This document shows, in pieces, positions 46,210 to 56,829 of a stretch of 64,000 nt of DNA; the first letter of the stretch is position 1, and the number at the start of each line of letters is the position of its first letter. Position numbers and translations under genes: made by a program. Under the pieces are notes generated by a model. It worked only from the letters and a program-made list of their open reading frames with translations. It searched no databases and was not told where the DNA came from. The stretch covers positions 12,041,510-12,105,509 of the forward strand of contig CM068315.1 in the NCBI GenBank assembly GCA_034766995.1, given 5' to 3'. Source of the DNA: Acanthacorydalis orientalis. Its lineage: Eukaryota > Arthropoda > Insecta > Megaloptera > Corydalidae.

Positions 46210-46640
46210 GTCGAGGTCTGTTTGAAAACAGTTTACACCTACGGTCCAGTCAACAAACGAGTCAAATTATTCCGGCATACGCATTCGAGAATTCAAATAA
46301 AGGCATTATTCATAAATGAATTTGCAGATTATTCACGGTAACATCGAATCCCATTGGCGAAAATAATTTAAATTGCTGATTTAATTCCTTCTGTTAGTTG
46401 AACGACACGGCATGTAATGTAATAAGGTTTCATATCCACTTTCCGCGCCTTCCACGTTTATCGATCCGACCGTCCTTATCGCAGGCTCTTCATATGTGTT
46501 TGTGTGTGTGTGTCGTGTGTTTATCAACACTTGGCCACTTGATATCGCCTTGCATTATATGTATGATACGGTGATGATGATTTTCGTATTAGTGGTTCAA
46601 ATTACGTGTTGAATGAATTCGCAATTAGCTGCCAATATAA
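46210..46640. other. Less AT-rich unique segment
   Basis: Contains TTTCCGCGCCTTCCACG, CGATCCGACCGTCCTTATCG and a (GT)n run at about 46497-46513. It resembles none of the transposon families in the window. No ORF of note. It may be conserved non-coding DNA, but the window gives no way to test this. Confidence 0.35.
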
Positions 46641-46812
46641 GGAATGTGGGTTATACGCTTTTTTTATTGAATTTTCATTACAGTATTATTAGATTTCTCA
46701 TAATTACGACTGATTAATAATAAACATCAAATAATGAGCGTTTTTTTGTATTAATTATTGTTATAGAACTTTTTTTAAATTACAGTCACGATTTAGTTAA
46801 TCAATTAATGCA

Positions 46813-47590
46813 CAGTCTATTCATTCTATCGAGGTTGTGTACTTTTGCGAAGTATATTTACTTAATAAAAGCACATGATTGTTTTTAAAACTTTATTGAA
46901 ATAATTGAAAGTAAAGTTTACAAAAAATAATATAAATGGAATAACTTTGGTTTTTACTTAAATCTTTATAGAAATAAAGTTTTCGGTTGTTGTGTTTTTA
47001 TATTTACTCTTAGTTGTACTAATTTCTTCTTTAAATTATGTAACACAACTACGCTGGAGTAATCAGTTTCATTTTCTTCAACTCACTGCAAAACAATGTT
47101 AAGTGATCTTAACGCATCCCTTGTAGAAACTCATTTTACCGGTTCCGATAAAGGTACGGTGAACTCTTTTTAAAATTCGTTGTTTCTTATGTCTTATTGT
47201 ACAAATTGTTGACTTAGCGATTCTGTATTTTCTTACTAAAAATATAATTCCTGTTTATTTATTTAACATTTCCAGTATTTCGTCCTTTTTACTTAATTGT
47301 AAATGTTTTCTTTTTGCAGTGGACGTGATGTATTCACTTTAAATTCAAAACCTTAGCAATATATTAATTAAATTCCCCAATTTATACATCCAACAAACAT
47401 GTAATCACTTAAAACACTTGAATGCAAATGAATAATTTATCGTATAACAAAACAAATAACGAATAATAGGGGAATTCCCTGATTATGTGGAAGATGGTTC
47501 ATTATATCGAATAAATATTTGTTCACTTCTTCGCTATATAAGGTATTCAATATAAAGTTATGTAAGTTAACTCTATGGGGTAGTTCACTG
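46813..47590 (-). mobile_element. Tigger/pogo-type element relic
   Basis: The right end in reverse complement reads CAGTGAACTACCCCATAGAG. It is followed inward by GAACAAATATTTATTCGATA and TATATAGCGAAG, like the cATATAACGAA subterminal arrays of Tigger elements. A candidate opposite end starts CAGTCTATTCATTCTATCGA at 46813. The minus strand carries a CENP-B-type HTH. The left boundary is tentative. Confidence 0.6.
47090..47335 (-). pseudogene. Tigger transposase N-terminus, CENP-B-type HTH
   Basis: The frame reads TAKRKHLQLSKKDEILEMLN, a stop, then TGIIFLVRKYRIAKSTICTI and RHKKQRILKRV. This is the psq-like CENPB_N helix-turn-helix shared by CENP-B, jerky and pogo/Tigger transposases (KRxxLTLxxKxxILxxL...YGIAKSTICxIxKxxxKI). 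Only one stop interrupts about 80 residues. The catalytic DDE domain is not visible. Because Tigger-like ends are nearby, it is read as a transposon relic and not a host CENP-B-like gene. Confidence 0.75.
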
Positions 47591-47599
47591 CACAGTGTT

Positions 47600-48865
47600 C
47601 ACTATATTGTGACTACTGTATATAAGAGAAAATGATTTTTGGCTATTAAGAAATTAAATTCCTAATAGGAAAATATTTGTTTCTTTCAATGCATTTTTTA
47701 ATATTTGTTTTTGAAATTTTACTTTTGAATTATAAAATATAAATATTATTATAAATTAGCATACTCATACACCCTACACACATGTAAATATATATTGTAG
47801 TAGTTAAAATCTTCAATAATAAAATATTAAACTACCTGAAAATGATTAAAGTGGTGACACAGATCATACTGAAGTACAACGTTAATTCTTAAACGACGAA
47901 TAGTCAAAAAGAGTAATAAATTAATTTATTCATCTATTAATAGATGCACTGAATTGTTAATACAGTTTTTATTCATCAATTATAGACACAAATACAAGAA
48001 TTTGACACTATTATATAATTTTATCTATTGTAGAGTGTTATGATATTACTGATACTAAAACTGACTGTTTTTCAGGATACAAAATAAAATTTTTATTCTT
48101 ATTTATTATTGCACTAAGAAGTTGGCATTTTTTTTACATATAAATCGTTTAACAGTCAATATAGTAATTGAAGTTAGGGTATTATAAAATCCCATTCAAT
48201 AGTCTTTTACTTTCCGAAACACTCAAAATCACCAAAAACCACTCTCAATCTTAACTACTAAAGTATAAGTTAGGAGATGTGTGCTCGACATTCAGCAGAA
48301 AATTTATTGCATCACTTGGGAGTAGTGCAGTGATTCACCACAAAAATATAAATTTTTATTATATAAAAATACAATCGTCGTTGTTTTGATTTTGTAATTA
48401 TTTCGTTTTGCTTAATACATTTTTAATATATTTCTATAATTTTTCACATTTTTTTCTTTCGCATTAAGAATGTATTCTAAAATCTGTAAGATATTTTATT
48501 AAATTTATGCAAATCTAACGAGTTCAGTAAGATACCTTAACTAAAAAGCAAGATTAAGGTAGACTTTGTGATGGTAGACTCCTTTCTTCTTAAAAATAAA
48601 CTAGTACTATTTTTTTGTCACAAATAAACATATTTTGTTTTATATAATTACATGCAATATATTCATTTAATATAAAAGTATTCACAGAAATTTTTATTTT
48701 GTAAATTCTCAATAATATTCATTTTAATTTACTAGTTTTTAAACTACTTTCTAGTAAGTAGACAAGTTTAATCTAGAAAAAAGTATATTGGTATTAACTA
48801 TCGAAAAAAAACTATTAAATCTGAAAGTTTACAAAGGAATGAAAATTATTATTAATGAATATTTC
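47600..48865. other. AT-rich stretch, nothing recognised
   Basis: No support for genes or transposons was seen. Confidence 0.5.
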
Positions 48866-48870
48866 ATTTA

Positions 48871-48898
48871 TATATATATATATATATATATAACCCTG

Positions 48899-48938
<40 letters not shown>

Positions 48939-48945
48939 CGGGGTT
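48871..48945. repeat. (AT)n with flanking palindrome AACCCTGGAAT/ATTCCGGGGTT
   Basis: AACCCTGGAAT (48892-48902) and ATTCCGGGGTT (48935-48945) are inverted copies with one mismatch, separated only by AT dinucleotides. A further AT tract precedes (48871-48891). Confidence 0.9.
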
Positions 48946-50110
48946 TTTTTTATATTCGCTGAAGTAAAGAGAAAGGGACTGAAATGTTTTAGTTTCATAT
49001 TTTTATTTTTCATTATAGTCTCTCTGAATTAACTTATTACATCTTTCGGCTATCTTTTTTAAAATCTTCATAAAAGTAGTGTTTCGGTTTATCTTTAAAA
49101 TATACAGTGCTGCTTGTAATAACTTATCATCGACGATGTTCTTCTCCCGAAAATCTTTTCTTACATTAGGAAACTTGTAATGATCGTTTGGTGTCAGGTT
49201 AGGACTGTATGGTGGATGAATATTTTTTTCAAATCTGTAGTTAGTCAAAGAAGACTCGGAAGCCTAGCCTTTGTGAACTGGTGCATTTTTATTAATTAAG
49301 AGTGACTCTTTTGTTAATTTTTCTCTTCTTGTTTCCTTTATAACTTTTTTAAACGTAGAATATCAGCGTGGTATGTTATCTGTAATTACTTGATTTTTAC
49401 TTTTATAATCTATCAGCAGAATTCCTTGTGAGTTCCAAAATACTCTAACCATTACGTTTCCAGCAGACAATACAATTTTAATATTCTTAGAGGTTGCGCC
49501 AACCTTTTGATGCCATCACATGGACTCCTGTTTTGATTTAGAGTCATAATGATAAACCCAAGATCCTTACTGGTAACAATCTTGTTGAAAATGTTTGTTG
49601 GATTCGCTCCACATAGCTCTGCAAACTGCTTATAGAATTCAACTAGGTATTTATTTTGATGCGGTATAAGCATTATCAGCACTCACTTTTGGTTGATTTT
49701 TGGCATTACAAGATGATTATGGATTAGTTTGAAAGCTGTTGTTTCGGATATTCTGAACCTTTTGCGATTTATTGAAGTTTTAGTCCACTATTTTACATTC
49801 GGTCATTTTCGACTTTTATGACAATTTCATATATCGTGGCGTCATTTTGTCTACCTCTACGATCATTGTTTTCTAATAATTCTCTATTTAGTCTAACTAA
49901 ACGTAACTACTTATAAACTTTGGTTTTTTCGGGCTAAGACTCTCCATAAACTGCTTGCATTCCGCTTACAATGTTTTTCATATTTTCCTTAGTTTTGTGA
50001 GGAATTTAATTACTGCACGAAATTCAATATTCCATATTTTAAAAAGAACCGCTGATATTGACTTGTTCAATTGACGATTTCAAGTGAAATAATGAGATAA
50101 CAGGCAAGAA
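48946..50110 (-). mobile_element. Mariner relic, near full length
   Basis: The interior follows the complete order of a mariner transposase on the minus strand. Terminal repeats could not be paired: the left side runs into the palindromic (AT)n tract and the right side ends somewhere between 50050 and 50230. Coordinates are therefore approximate. Confidence 0.7.
49003..50045 (-). pseudogene. Mariner transposase relic
   Basis: N-terminal FRAVIKFLTK and MQAVYGES wording (about 50030-49930) is followed by NPTNIFNKIVTSKDLGF where GDETW is usual (49682-49452). Then come a FWNSQGILLIDY-like segment, NKNAPVH in place of HDNAPAH (second Asp lost), PPYSPNLTPNDHYKFPN with the third Asp intact, and a C-terminus ending IAERCNKLIQRDYNEK at 49003. 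Order and spacing match mariner DD34D. Stops and frame changes are frequent. Confidence 0.8.
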
Positions 50111-50249
50111 ATTTTATTTTTGTGGTTAAAATGATTACTTGAAATAAAAAATTTTTAGTGTCGTCTGTTTTCATTTTTTGTTTTATTCCATGAGATAGAA
50201 GACCATTTTCTACATAAAAAAGTACTTCTCGTACATGTATATATACACA

Positions 50250-50250
50250 A

Positions 50251-50314
<64 letters not shown>
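50250..50314. repeat. (AT)n microsatellite
   Basis: About 60 bp of AT dinucleotides. Confidence 0.95.
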
Positions 50315-50319
<5 letters not shown>

Positions 50320-50745
50320 CAAGCTGAAAACTCAATTTAAGATACTTAACTTAAAATTATATAAATTTATTCGTACATTACGCACGTTTTAAATATAAAC
50401 AATTATAACAAATTTTTTATATTATAAAATATATAACTTGCTGTAAATTGAATGGAATTGCGTATGAGTGATTTCATTAAATATTAAAACACCTTGTTTT
50501 ATTATTAATTTTCTTCAAATTTGAAGTAGTTTTATAAAAATGTTTGAATTTAAAATAAAATTTTGATCAGAAGATATAAAATTTTCTATTTCACTGGTGA
50601 GAGAAGAAAAATATTTCTTTAAACTGTTAATATGGCTTGAATAATATATTAAAATTTATTATCGTACAAAAAGTAATGATAAATATTATGTAAATTACTT
50701 TTTTAGTTATCTACTTTACTCAAAAAACCTTTTTTTTTAAAAAAA
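50315..50745. other. AT-rich stretch, nothing recognised
   Basis: No support for genes or repeats was seen. Confidence 0.5.
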
Positions 50746-50749
50746 ATTC

Positions 50750-50865
50750 TACAAGGGGGCTTTTTCCCTACTCGCTACGCTCAGCAACACCTAGATGCTT
50801 CACTCCCGCTCACTTTGCTTGCACCCTTGTCTCACTTCGCTCGTTTTGCATATTTTGTTTAATAT

Positions 50866-50928
<63 letters not shown>

Positions 50929-50985
50929 CATTCTCGCAAACGGATTGCAACGCAGTTGTTTTATGAAGTTGCACATTTCACAAAT
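50750..50985. repeat. Dispersed GC-punctuated repeat, copy 2, split by (AT)n
   Basis: GGGGGCTTTTTCCCTACTCG, CTCCCGCTCACTTTGC and CACTTCGCTCGTTTTGCATA precede an AT tract (50869-50926). The tail then reads ATTCTCGCAAACGGATTGCA, ACGCAGTTGTTTTATGAAG and TTGCACATTTCA. All parts have counterparts in the same order at 4539-4882. Confidence 0.65.
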
Positions 50986-51105
50986 CTTCTGGGTAATTTA
51001 GTGTAACTTGGCATGTCAACGTTAATTATAATTTTATACAAAACATTTACATTTTTTTTTTAAAAAGAATTGTCAATTATTTGAAATTTAATGGAATATC
51101 TTTTT

Positions 51106-51133
51106 ATATATAGATAGATAGATAGATAGATAT
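51106..51133. repeat. (GATA)n microsatellite
   Basis: About five TAGA/GATA units. Confidence 0.95.
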
Positions 51134-51134
51134 A

Positions 51135-51202
51135 ATTACCCAAATTAATATCAATTTCAACAGTTGGTTTTATTTGTTGTGTAATATATATATAGACACA
51201 CG

Positions 51203-51234
<32 letters not shown>

Positions 51235-51418
51235 CACTAATTTCAGCGTTTGTTACAGTATATTTAATACTATTAAGTACTTACTGTGTATATTAAAATA
51301 TAATATATATTATATTACCTGAAAATGTCTTAATAATAGGCTAGGAATGTTTTTTATAGCTGGAGTGTGATTATTATAGAATCCTTATAAAAGAATGAAG
51401 AATATTTTTTAATGAAAT
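51135..51418. other. AT-rich spacer with (AC)/(AT) tract
   Basis: Compound microsatellite at about 51195-51233; nothing else. Confidence 0.5.
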
Positions 51419-51460
51419 ATGACATTTATTACTGTAGAATATATTCTCATTTCCGATAAC

Positions 51461-51563
<103 letters not shown>

Positions 51564-51564
51564 C

Positions 51565-52740
51565 AATTATAAAAATTAGTCAAACAATATGTAAAATAAT
51601 GAAAACAATATTTGTAGCAAAATATAGTATTGTGTTATTAAATGCGTCATTTAATTTACTAAAACTTAAAAGTAACAGCCATTTAATCTGAAAATAATTT
51701 TTCAATTAAATTTTTCGTCATCATACTCCGATTACTGGTTGTTCATTTCACGAAAAATCAATTAATTCACGACAATTGGAAATTTTTGTTTGTGTTGTGA
51801 TTGGTATTGTGTAAATGTAAAAGTTCAGACGGGATGTGAAAACGGTGAGCCATTTACCATCGCTACAACGTTCGTATATATTTCAACGAAATAACCGATC
51901 GTATAACACTGGCAACCGTTCTATTTTTCGTTTTAAGTACGTACACGTTTTTCATATTTCTTTCTCGCTTGTCCTTTTTGATTATTTTGTTTTATTTTTT
52001 TTATATTGTTCGATATAAAAAAATTAGTTCTTTGTTTTGAAAGAATAGATTTTCTTGAAGAATATATATTTCCGTTTTTTCAATTAAAAAATATACATAA
52101 TTTTTATTCATGTAATATTTTTTGAATATCAATAGATCATCAATATTTTTATGCGTACATACCTGTACATATATAGATGTACCTTAAAACCATTCATTTC
52201 CATTTTGAAATAACTTTAGAATTAGGTATTTTCAACGACTATTGTCACTTATTTAGTAACTAGTATATAACCCGTCGAAATTGATGGGAAAATAAAATGA
52301 AACAGAAAGAAAAAACTATTTAATGATCTTTAAAACATAATATATTTAAACATAAAAAATACCTAAGGACGAAAATTAAACAATTAAACTTGAAACCTGT
52401 GAGTTGATAAAGCAAATATTTCTCACCGCCATAGATACTAGTCACTTTATCTTCAGGACAAAGTGACGAGATATGTGGGTTTTTATTAGTATAAAAATTA
52501 AAATATATTAATAAATAACTATTTAAACAGTAATTATAAATGAAGGCAGCCATAATGAAAGTGTTATTTTAATGAAGTTTAGGTTGGAAAATCGCATATG
52601 TTTTTTTTTAATTACAAGCTCTTATTGAATTTCTCTTTTTGAAAAAAAAATATAGAAACTTTTCAATTTTACCGATAATAAATTCACTAAGATCAAACGC
52701 TTTACGGAAAATCCATCCTTTATTTGATTTATTAAAGAAT
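51565..52740. other. AT-rich stretch, nothing recognised
   Basis: Short frames at 51836-52018 (+) and 52553-52320 (-) have no domain. A less AT-rich patch lies near 51780-51960. Confidence 0.45.
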
Positions 52741-52745
52741 ATTAA

Positions 52746-53052
52746 CTCTTAACGGTCCAGAAGTATTTTAAGTTTGGTTACTGCTGGGTACAAGCAAGTT
52801 TTTATACGAAAAAGAAATTATCCGTTAAGGATTTTTATATCAGGTATAAAGAAAAAAATATTTATTTTTAGTGAAAATACAGATCACGAATGGAAATAAA
52901 TTAACTAAAAGAAATCAACGCAGCACTTTGTGTTAAATGAAAATATAGTAACAATAATAATGATGAAAATAATAAAATGATTTTTTTGCCCCAATGTACG
53001 CGGAATTCGACCTAATAAGTAGAAGTATATTGCGGAATTGGTCCACTAAGAG
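52746..53052. mobile_element. piggyBac-type MITE with TTAA target duplication
   Basis: TTAA (52742-52745) precedes CTCTTAACGGTCCAGAA. The right end is TTGGTCCACTAAGAG and TTAA (53053-53056). The reverse complement of the right end, CTCTTAGTGGACCAA, pairs well with the left end. Near the right end GCGGAATTCGACCTAATAAG and GCGGAATTGGTCCACTAAG form a direct repeat. It is 307 bp and non-coding. Confidence 0.75.
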
Positions 53053-53149
53053 TTAATACCAAAAAGATTAAGAAATTCTATTATAACAGATTGAATTCTT
53101 TTTAAACTGAGAGTGTTTGAACTACTTTTATCTTCATAGATCTATTTCG

Positions 53150-53187
53150 TTATCTATCTATCAATCTATCTATCTATATATATATAT
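53150..53187. repeat. (TATC)n microsatellite
   Basis: About seven imperfect TATC units followed by AT. Confidence 0.95.
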
Positions 53188-53466
53188 CGTTAGACATTTT
53201 AAATTTTAATTCAACATGGAACATCTTAATATTAAATTACATTTTTTAATTTGTTTATTGATAAATAAATAAAACATTTAATTGATTAAAATGTACAAGG
53301 GTTTCGTTGACAAATAAATTTCATTTGATGTTAAATGTTTATAAACTTGTTCGAAATTTAGTTAAATGTTTTTGTTTGAAAATGTTTAAAAAGCTTTGAA
53401 TTTCTATTAGGTGCGATTTAAATGGGCGTTTACGAGCAATATATAAAACTCAAACTGACACCAAAT

Positions 53467-53550
53467 CCGCGGTCGAGTGATTAGTGCGCTAGATCGGTCA
53501 CCAATGACTCGTAAGTTTAAATCCGCGCGTCTGGTCAAAATAGGAGTGTA
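53467..53550 (+). mobile_element. tRNA-derived SINE head
   Basis: GGTCGAGTGATTAGTGCGCT has the form of a tRNA A box (compare the Ser-type GGCCGAGTGGTTAAGGC). AGTTTAAATCC (53514-53524), about 44 bp downstream, fits a B box (GGTTCGAATCC with changes). An oligo-T run at 53550-53555 could stop RNA polymerase III. The acceptor stem does not close into a full cloverleaf. It is therefore read as the head of a tRNA-derived SINE rather than a functional tRNA gene. Its tail and target duplication were not resolved. Confidence 0.6.
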
Positions 53551-53726
53551 TTTTTTCATTTGGTTACTAATAGGCTTAGTTTCTGATATGTGCTTAATTC
53601 TCAAATAATCAATAAAACCATTGAAAAGATTTTACGGAAATTACTTAGCTATTAGATAGTGATAAATGTAAAATATTGATTCAGGGAATTTAGAGAAAAT
53701 TTCTATTTTATTTAGAATTTTTATTA

Positions 53727-53815
53727 ACCCTTCAATGCATAATTAAAACCTTCAGCCAGTTTACGGTGCCCGTAAATGTCACGGAGCGGTGAATCAAGCA
53801 GTTAATTCTTTTTAA
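53727..53815. mobile_element. Possible solo piggyBac end
   Basis: TTAACCCTTCAATGCATAAT followed by TTTACGGTGCCCGTAAA (a 7-bp palindrome with loop at about 53759-53776) resembles a piggyBac terminus with a subterminal hairpin. No matching opposite end was found. Confidence 0.3.
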
Positions 53816-53819
53816 TAAC

Positions 53820-54540
53820 TTAGTATTTTAAATCTAGTTAAATTGATTTCCTATATACCAATATACTTGTATTAAATTAAATAGTTAACAAAAATAGATT
53901 CTTTAAACTTAATTGATGTATTCTTAATTAATATTTTTAATTTGTAATTTATTTTAATCTTAATTAATTATATTTCATTTAAATAACAAACAATTGTTTT
54001 ATTATTATAATGAATTAGTATATACAATTCTAGAATACTCTTAATATTTTCTGTTCACAAAGTAAATAGGGTTACAAAAATGTTAATAGTAGATTTTTTT
54101 ATTTAAAAAATATTAAATTTTTTATACATTTTATGGGAAATAAAATTAGGATTTTTTTATGTACAATAACTGATATGAGAATTTGTTCAAAACAGTTATA
54201 AATTATTTTTTTTTATTTTATTTAAGATACTAACCGTATTTTCTATTATTTTACATTATAATTTTTTTAATGTTTATTTTATTTCATGAATTAAAATCAT
54301 TTCAAATTACATTTTATATCTTGGTATTTTAAAAATATTACTGAAAGAAAAAGATACAAAACAAATAAATTTGCCAATATTATCTTTTTTTTACAAAGAG
54401 TTGGTGATTGTCATATTTCGAGATAATGAACAAAAATAATTTCAACAATTACAGAAAAGGTGTGAAATAGTATGAACGAAAAAATAAAATATCCTTTGAC
54501 ACTTATATGAAGTTCATACGAAATATTTTTCTACCTCCGA
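53820..54540. other. Extremely AT-rich stretch, nothing recognised
   Basis: No support for genes or repeats was seen. Confidence 0.5.
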
Positions 54541-54544
54541 GAAT

Positions 54545-54790
54545 AAAAACGGTATAAACCACTCTCTTGCTTTCTAAAAGGTCGTTTTGAGTGAGACTGG
54601 TTTGGGAATATGTTTGGTTTATGTAGAGAATTTGAAGAAACCTCTCAACTCAATTGTGTGTTGCTTAGTATGGTGTGAGTTTATTCTGAAGGAACAAAGG
54701 CGTAAACACGATGGGATACTTTTGTATAATTTTCAGAACGAATGCGTTTTGTTCAGTCTCCACTTTCTTTCATATATATTTATATAAGTA
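54545..54790. other. Less AT-rich segment with a 66-codon frame
   Basis: The plus-strand frame 54587-54787 begins at a GTG, has Cys- and Trp-containing wording (VCCLVWCEFILKEQRRKHDG) and runs into the adjacent microsatellite. No domain was recognised and no similarity to transposons here. Probably chance. Confidence 0.25.
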
Positions 54791-54796
54791 CAAAGA

Positions 54797-54798
<2 letters not shown>

Positions 54799-54856
<58 letters not shown>

Positions 54857-54877
54857 GATATGTATATATATATATAT

Positions 54878-54956
<79 letters not shown>

Positions 54957-55007
54957 TATGTGTATATATATATATATACACATACATATATATATATATA
55001 TATATAT
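54799..55007. repeat. Large (AT)n array with TATG/CACATACA interruptions
   Basis: About 200 bp of AT dinucleotides punctuated by TATGTATA, ATAGATATG and TACACATACATA. It is nearly self-complementary along its length, which explains overlapping spurious Tyr-Ile frames on both strands. Confidence 0.97.
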
Positions 55008-55009
55008 TA

Positions 55010-55415
55010 ATGCTTCCTTTCATTAAGCTTAGAGCAGATAAGATGTACTAATTTTATTAGAAAAATTAATATTTATGTTTGAAAATAGCAAGTATGTTTA
55101 AAACATAAAATATACAAAAACTTAGAAAATGTTGAAATTTTATGTATTTTCTAGAAGTCAGTCTTGAGTTTATAACAAGTTTCCGAGCTTGGAAAGTGCT
55201 TATGAGTGGGAAAATTGAAAAATTGTCAAGAGAATTAGTCGAAAAAAAAAACAAAATTTTAAGAATTTAAATACAACAATGATATTTGGGTAATAAGATG
55301 AAATATATATCTTGTTCAGTATGAAAAATCTTGTGATTAAATGAATTTATTGTTTACAATAAAGACAATTAATGAAAATTGAAAATTATTATATTATTTA
55401 TATATAAATATATAT
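55010..55415. other. AT-rich stretch, nothing recognised
   Basis: No support for genes or repeats was seen. Confidence 0.5.
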
Positions 55416-55424
55416 ATATATATA

Positions 55425-56226
55425 CGTGGATTCTGTGATAAATATGGCAAAAAAGCAAGTTAAACACAGTTTTTTGAAAAAAACGATTTTATTTATCAAC
55501 ATATTCTCCATTGAAGGCAATACACTTGGTCCAGCGAGTCTGCAAAATACGCATTTATGGAGGAGATTACATTTCCATTCACGAGAATTTCTTTTCACTG
55601 AGCCAAATTTTCAAGTTTGGCAAGAAGAAGAAGTGGAACGGGGCTAAGTCCGGAGTACAGGCTGGATGAGGAATCAATTTGAAACCTGATTCGTGCAATT
55701 TTGCCATTGCGACAGTCAATTTGTGGGATGATGCGTTGTCCTGGTGAAAAGCACTTTTTTATGCTCCAATCTTAGCCGTTTTTGTTTCATCTTTTCCTTC
55801 AAATGGTCCAATAATGTTGCATAATAGGAAAATTTTATCGTTTTTCCCTTCGTTAAGTATTCGATCAGGATGATTCCTTTGGAATCTTAAAAAAACAGTG
55901 ACGCTCACCTTCTCAACTCACAAAACTGTCTTCGCCTTCTTCAGCGTGCTTTCACTGCTTTCACTGATGCTTCGACTCAGTTGTATAGTGGTGGATCCAT
56001 GTTTTATCCATGGTTACAAATTGACACAAAAAGCCTGCCCGTTTTTTCCATTTTTGCACCAACTGCTACAATGCTCGCTTCAAATATTTGTAGAACATGA
56101 ACAATGAGTTGCTTCTGTCTGAAATTTCTCTTATGCTAGTCAACTGTGATACTTTATCTCCGTGACGCTTTAAATGAAAGGTGGCTCCTTATCATAGAAA
56201 ATTACCAAACTTATCGAACGATCCAC

Positions 56227-56227
<1 letters not shown>
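55425..56227 (-). mobile_element. Short mariner derivative lacking the transposase N-terminus, copy 2
   Basis: The left end CGTGGATTCTGTGATAAATA and the reverse complement of the right end CGTGGATCGTTCGATAAGTT both continue into TGG(C/T)AA. TA precedes the left end. Structure and length (803 bp) match 8279-9095, including the junction region with AACTGCTACAATGCTCGCTT in both. Confidence 0.85.
55450..56025 (-). pseudogene. Mariner transposase catalytic half, broken
   Basis: On the minus strand FCQFVTMDKTW carries the first Asp and HQDNASSHKLTVAMAKL the second. CTPDLAPFHFFFLPNLK has His where the third Asp of the DD34D triad is expected. WLSEKKFS begins the C-terminal part. The 73-codon plus-strand frame over 55426-55647 and the 69-codon frame over 55898-56107 are antisense shadows. 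Inactive. Confidence 0.83.

Positions 56228-56228
<1 letters not shown>

Positions 56229-56272
<44 letters not shown>
56229..56272. repeat. (AT)n microsatellite abutting the mariner
   Basis: AT tract immediately outside the right terminus. Confidence 0.95.
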
Positions 56273-56274
<2 letters not shown>

Positions 56275-56277
<3 letters not shown>

Positions 56278-56790
56278 ATTTGAAATATTTAACTTTAATA
56301 ACGTCTAGCAATCTAAATAAAATTACTATTAGTAAAAGTATTCATTAAGTTTAAAAAATTTTATTTCAAACAGTATTTAACTTCGCTAATTTGCGTGAAA
56401 ATAAATATTCCTTCATGAATAAAATTTGAAGTTTTGTAATTTTAAACACATATATTATGTATATATATATATATTGCAGCAAGAATGTTTTTGTGTACAA
56501 CTTCAAAATATTTGAAACTTTTAGAAAAAATGGTTGAAATTAATTATCCTTATCGTCGAGCAAACAGAAAAGTAAAATGTACTAATGAATACAGTTAGAT
56601 TAATAACGCTAAATTAAACTATTTTCAAACATTTATTATTTAACTGAAATTTAAAATAACGTTTCTTTATATTCACGTTACAAAAAAGCTGGCTTTTAAG
56701 TCACGTATTGTATTACAAACAATTTGCATTAAATTAACATAAAAATATTATCTAATTGGTATAAGCTACGGTCTGTTTAATAGAATAATT
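56275..56790. other. AT-rich stretch, nothing recognised
   Basis: No support for genes or repeats was seen. Confidence 0.5.
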
Positions 56791-56791
56791 C

Positions 56792-56826
<35 letters not shown>

Positions 56827-56827
56827 G
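56791..56827. repeat. (AT)n/(AC)n microsatellite
   Basis: AT units followed by about ten AC units. Confidence 0.95.
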
Positions 56828-56829
56828 TC

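Noticed and set aside
47090..47335. Host CENP-B-like gene
   Set aside because: A stop lies inside the HTH, no downstream DDE or dimerisation domain, and Tigger-type ends are nearby.
53467..53530. Functional tRNA gene
   Set aside because: A and B boxes are recognisable but the acceptor stem does not close and the B box is degenerate, so SINE head is the better reading.
54733..55051. Several overlapping 67-96 codon Tyr-Ile repeat frames on both strands
   Set aside because: Direct translations of (AT)n/(ATGT)n microsatellite; the same applies at 13.5-13.8, 16.8-16.95, 40.6, 50.8 and 51.4 kb.
55426..56107. Plus-strand frames of 73 and 69 codons
   Set aside because: Antisense to the broken mariner catalytic half.
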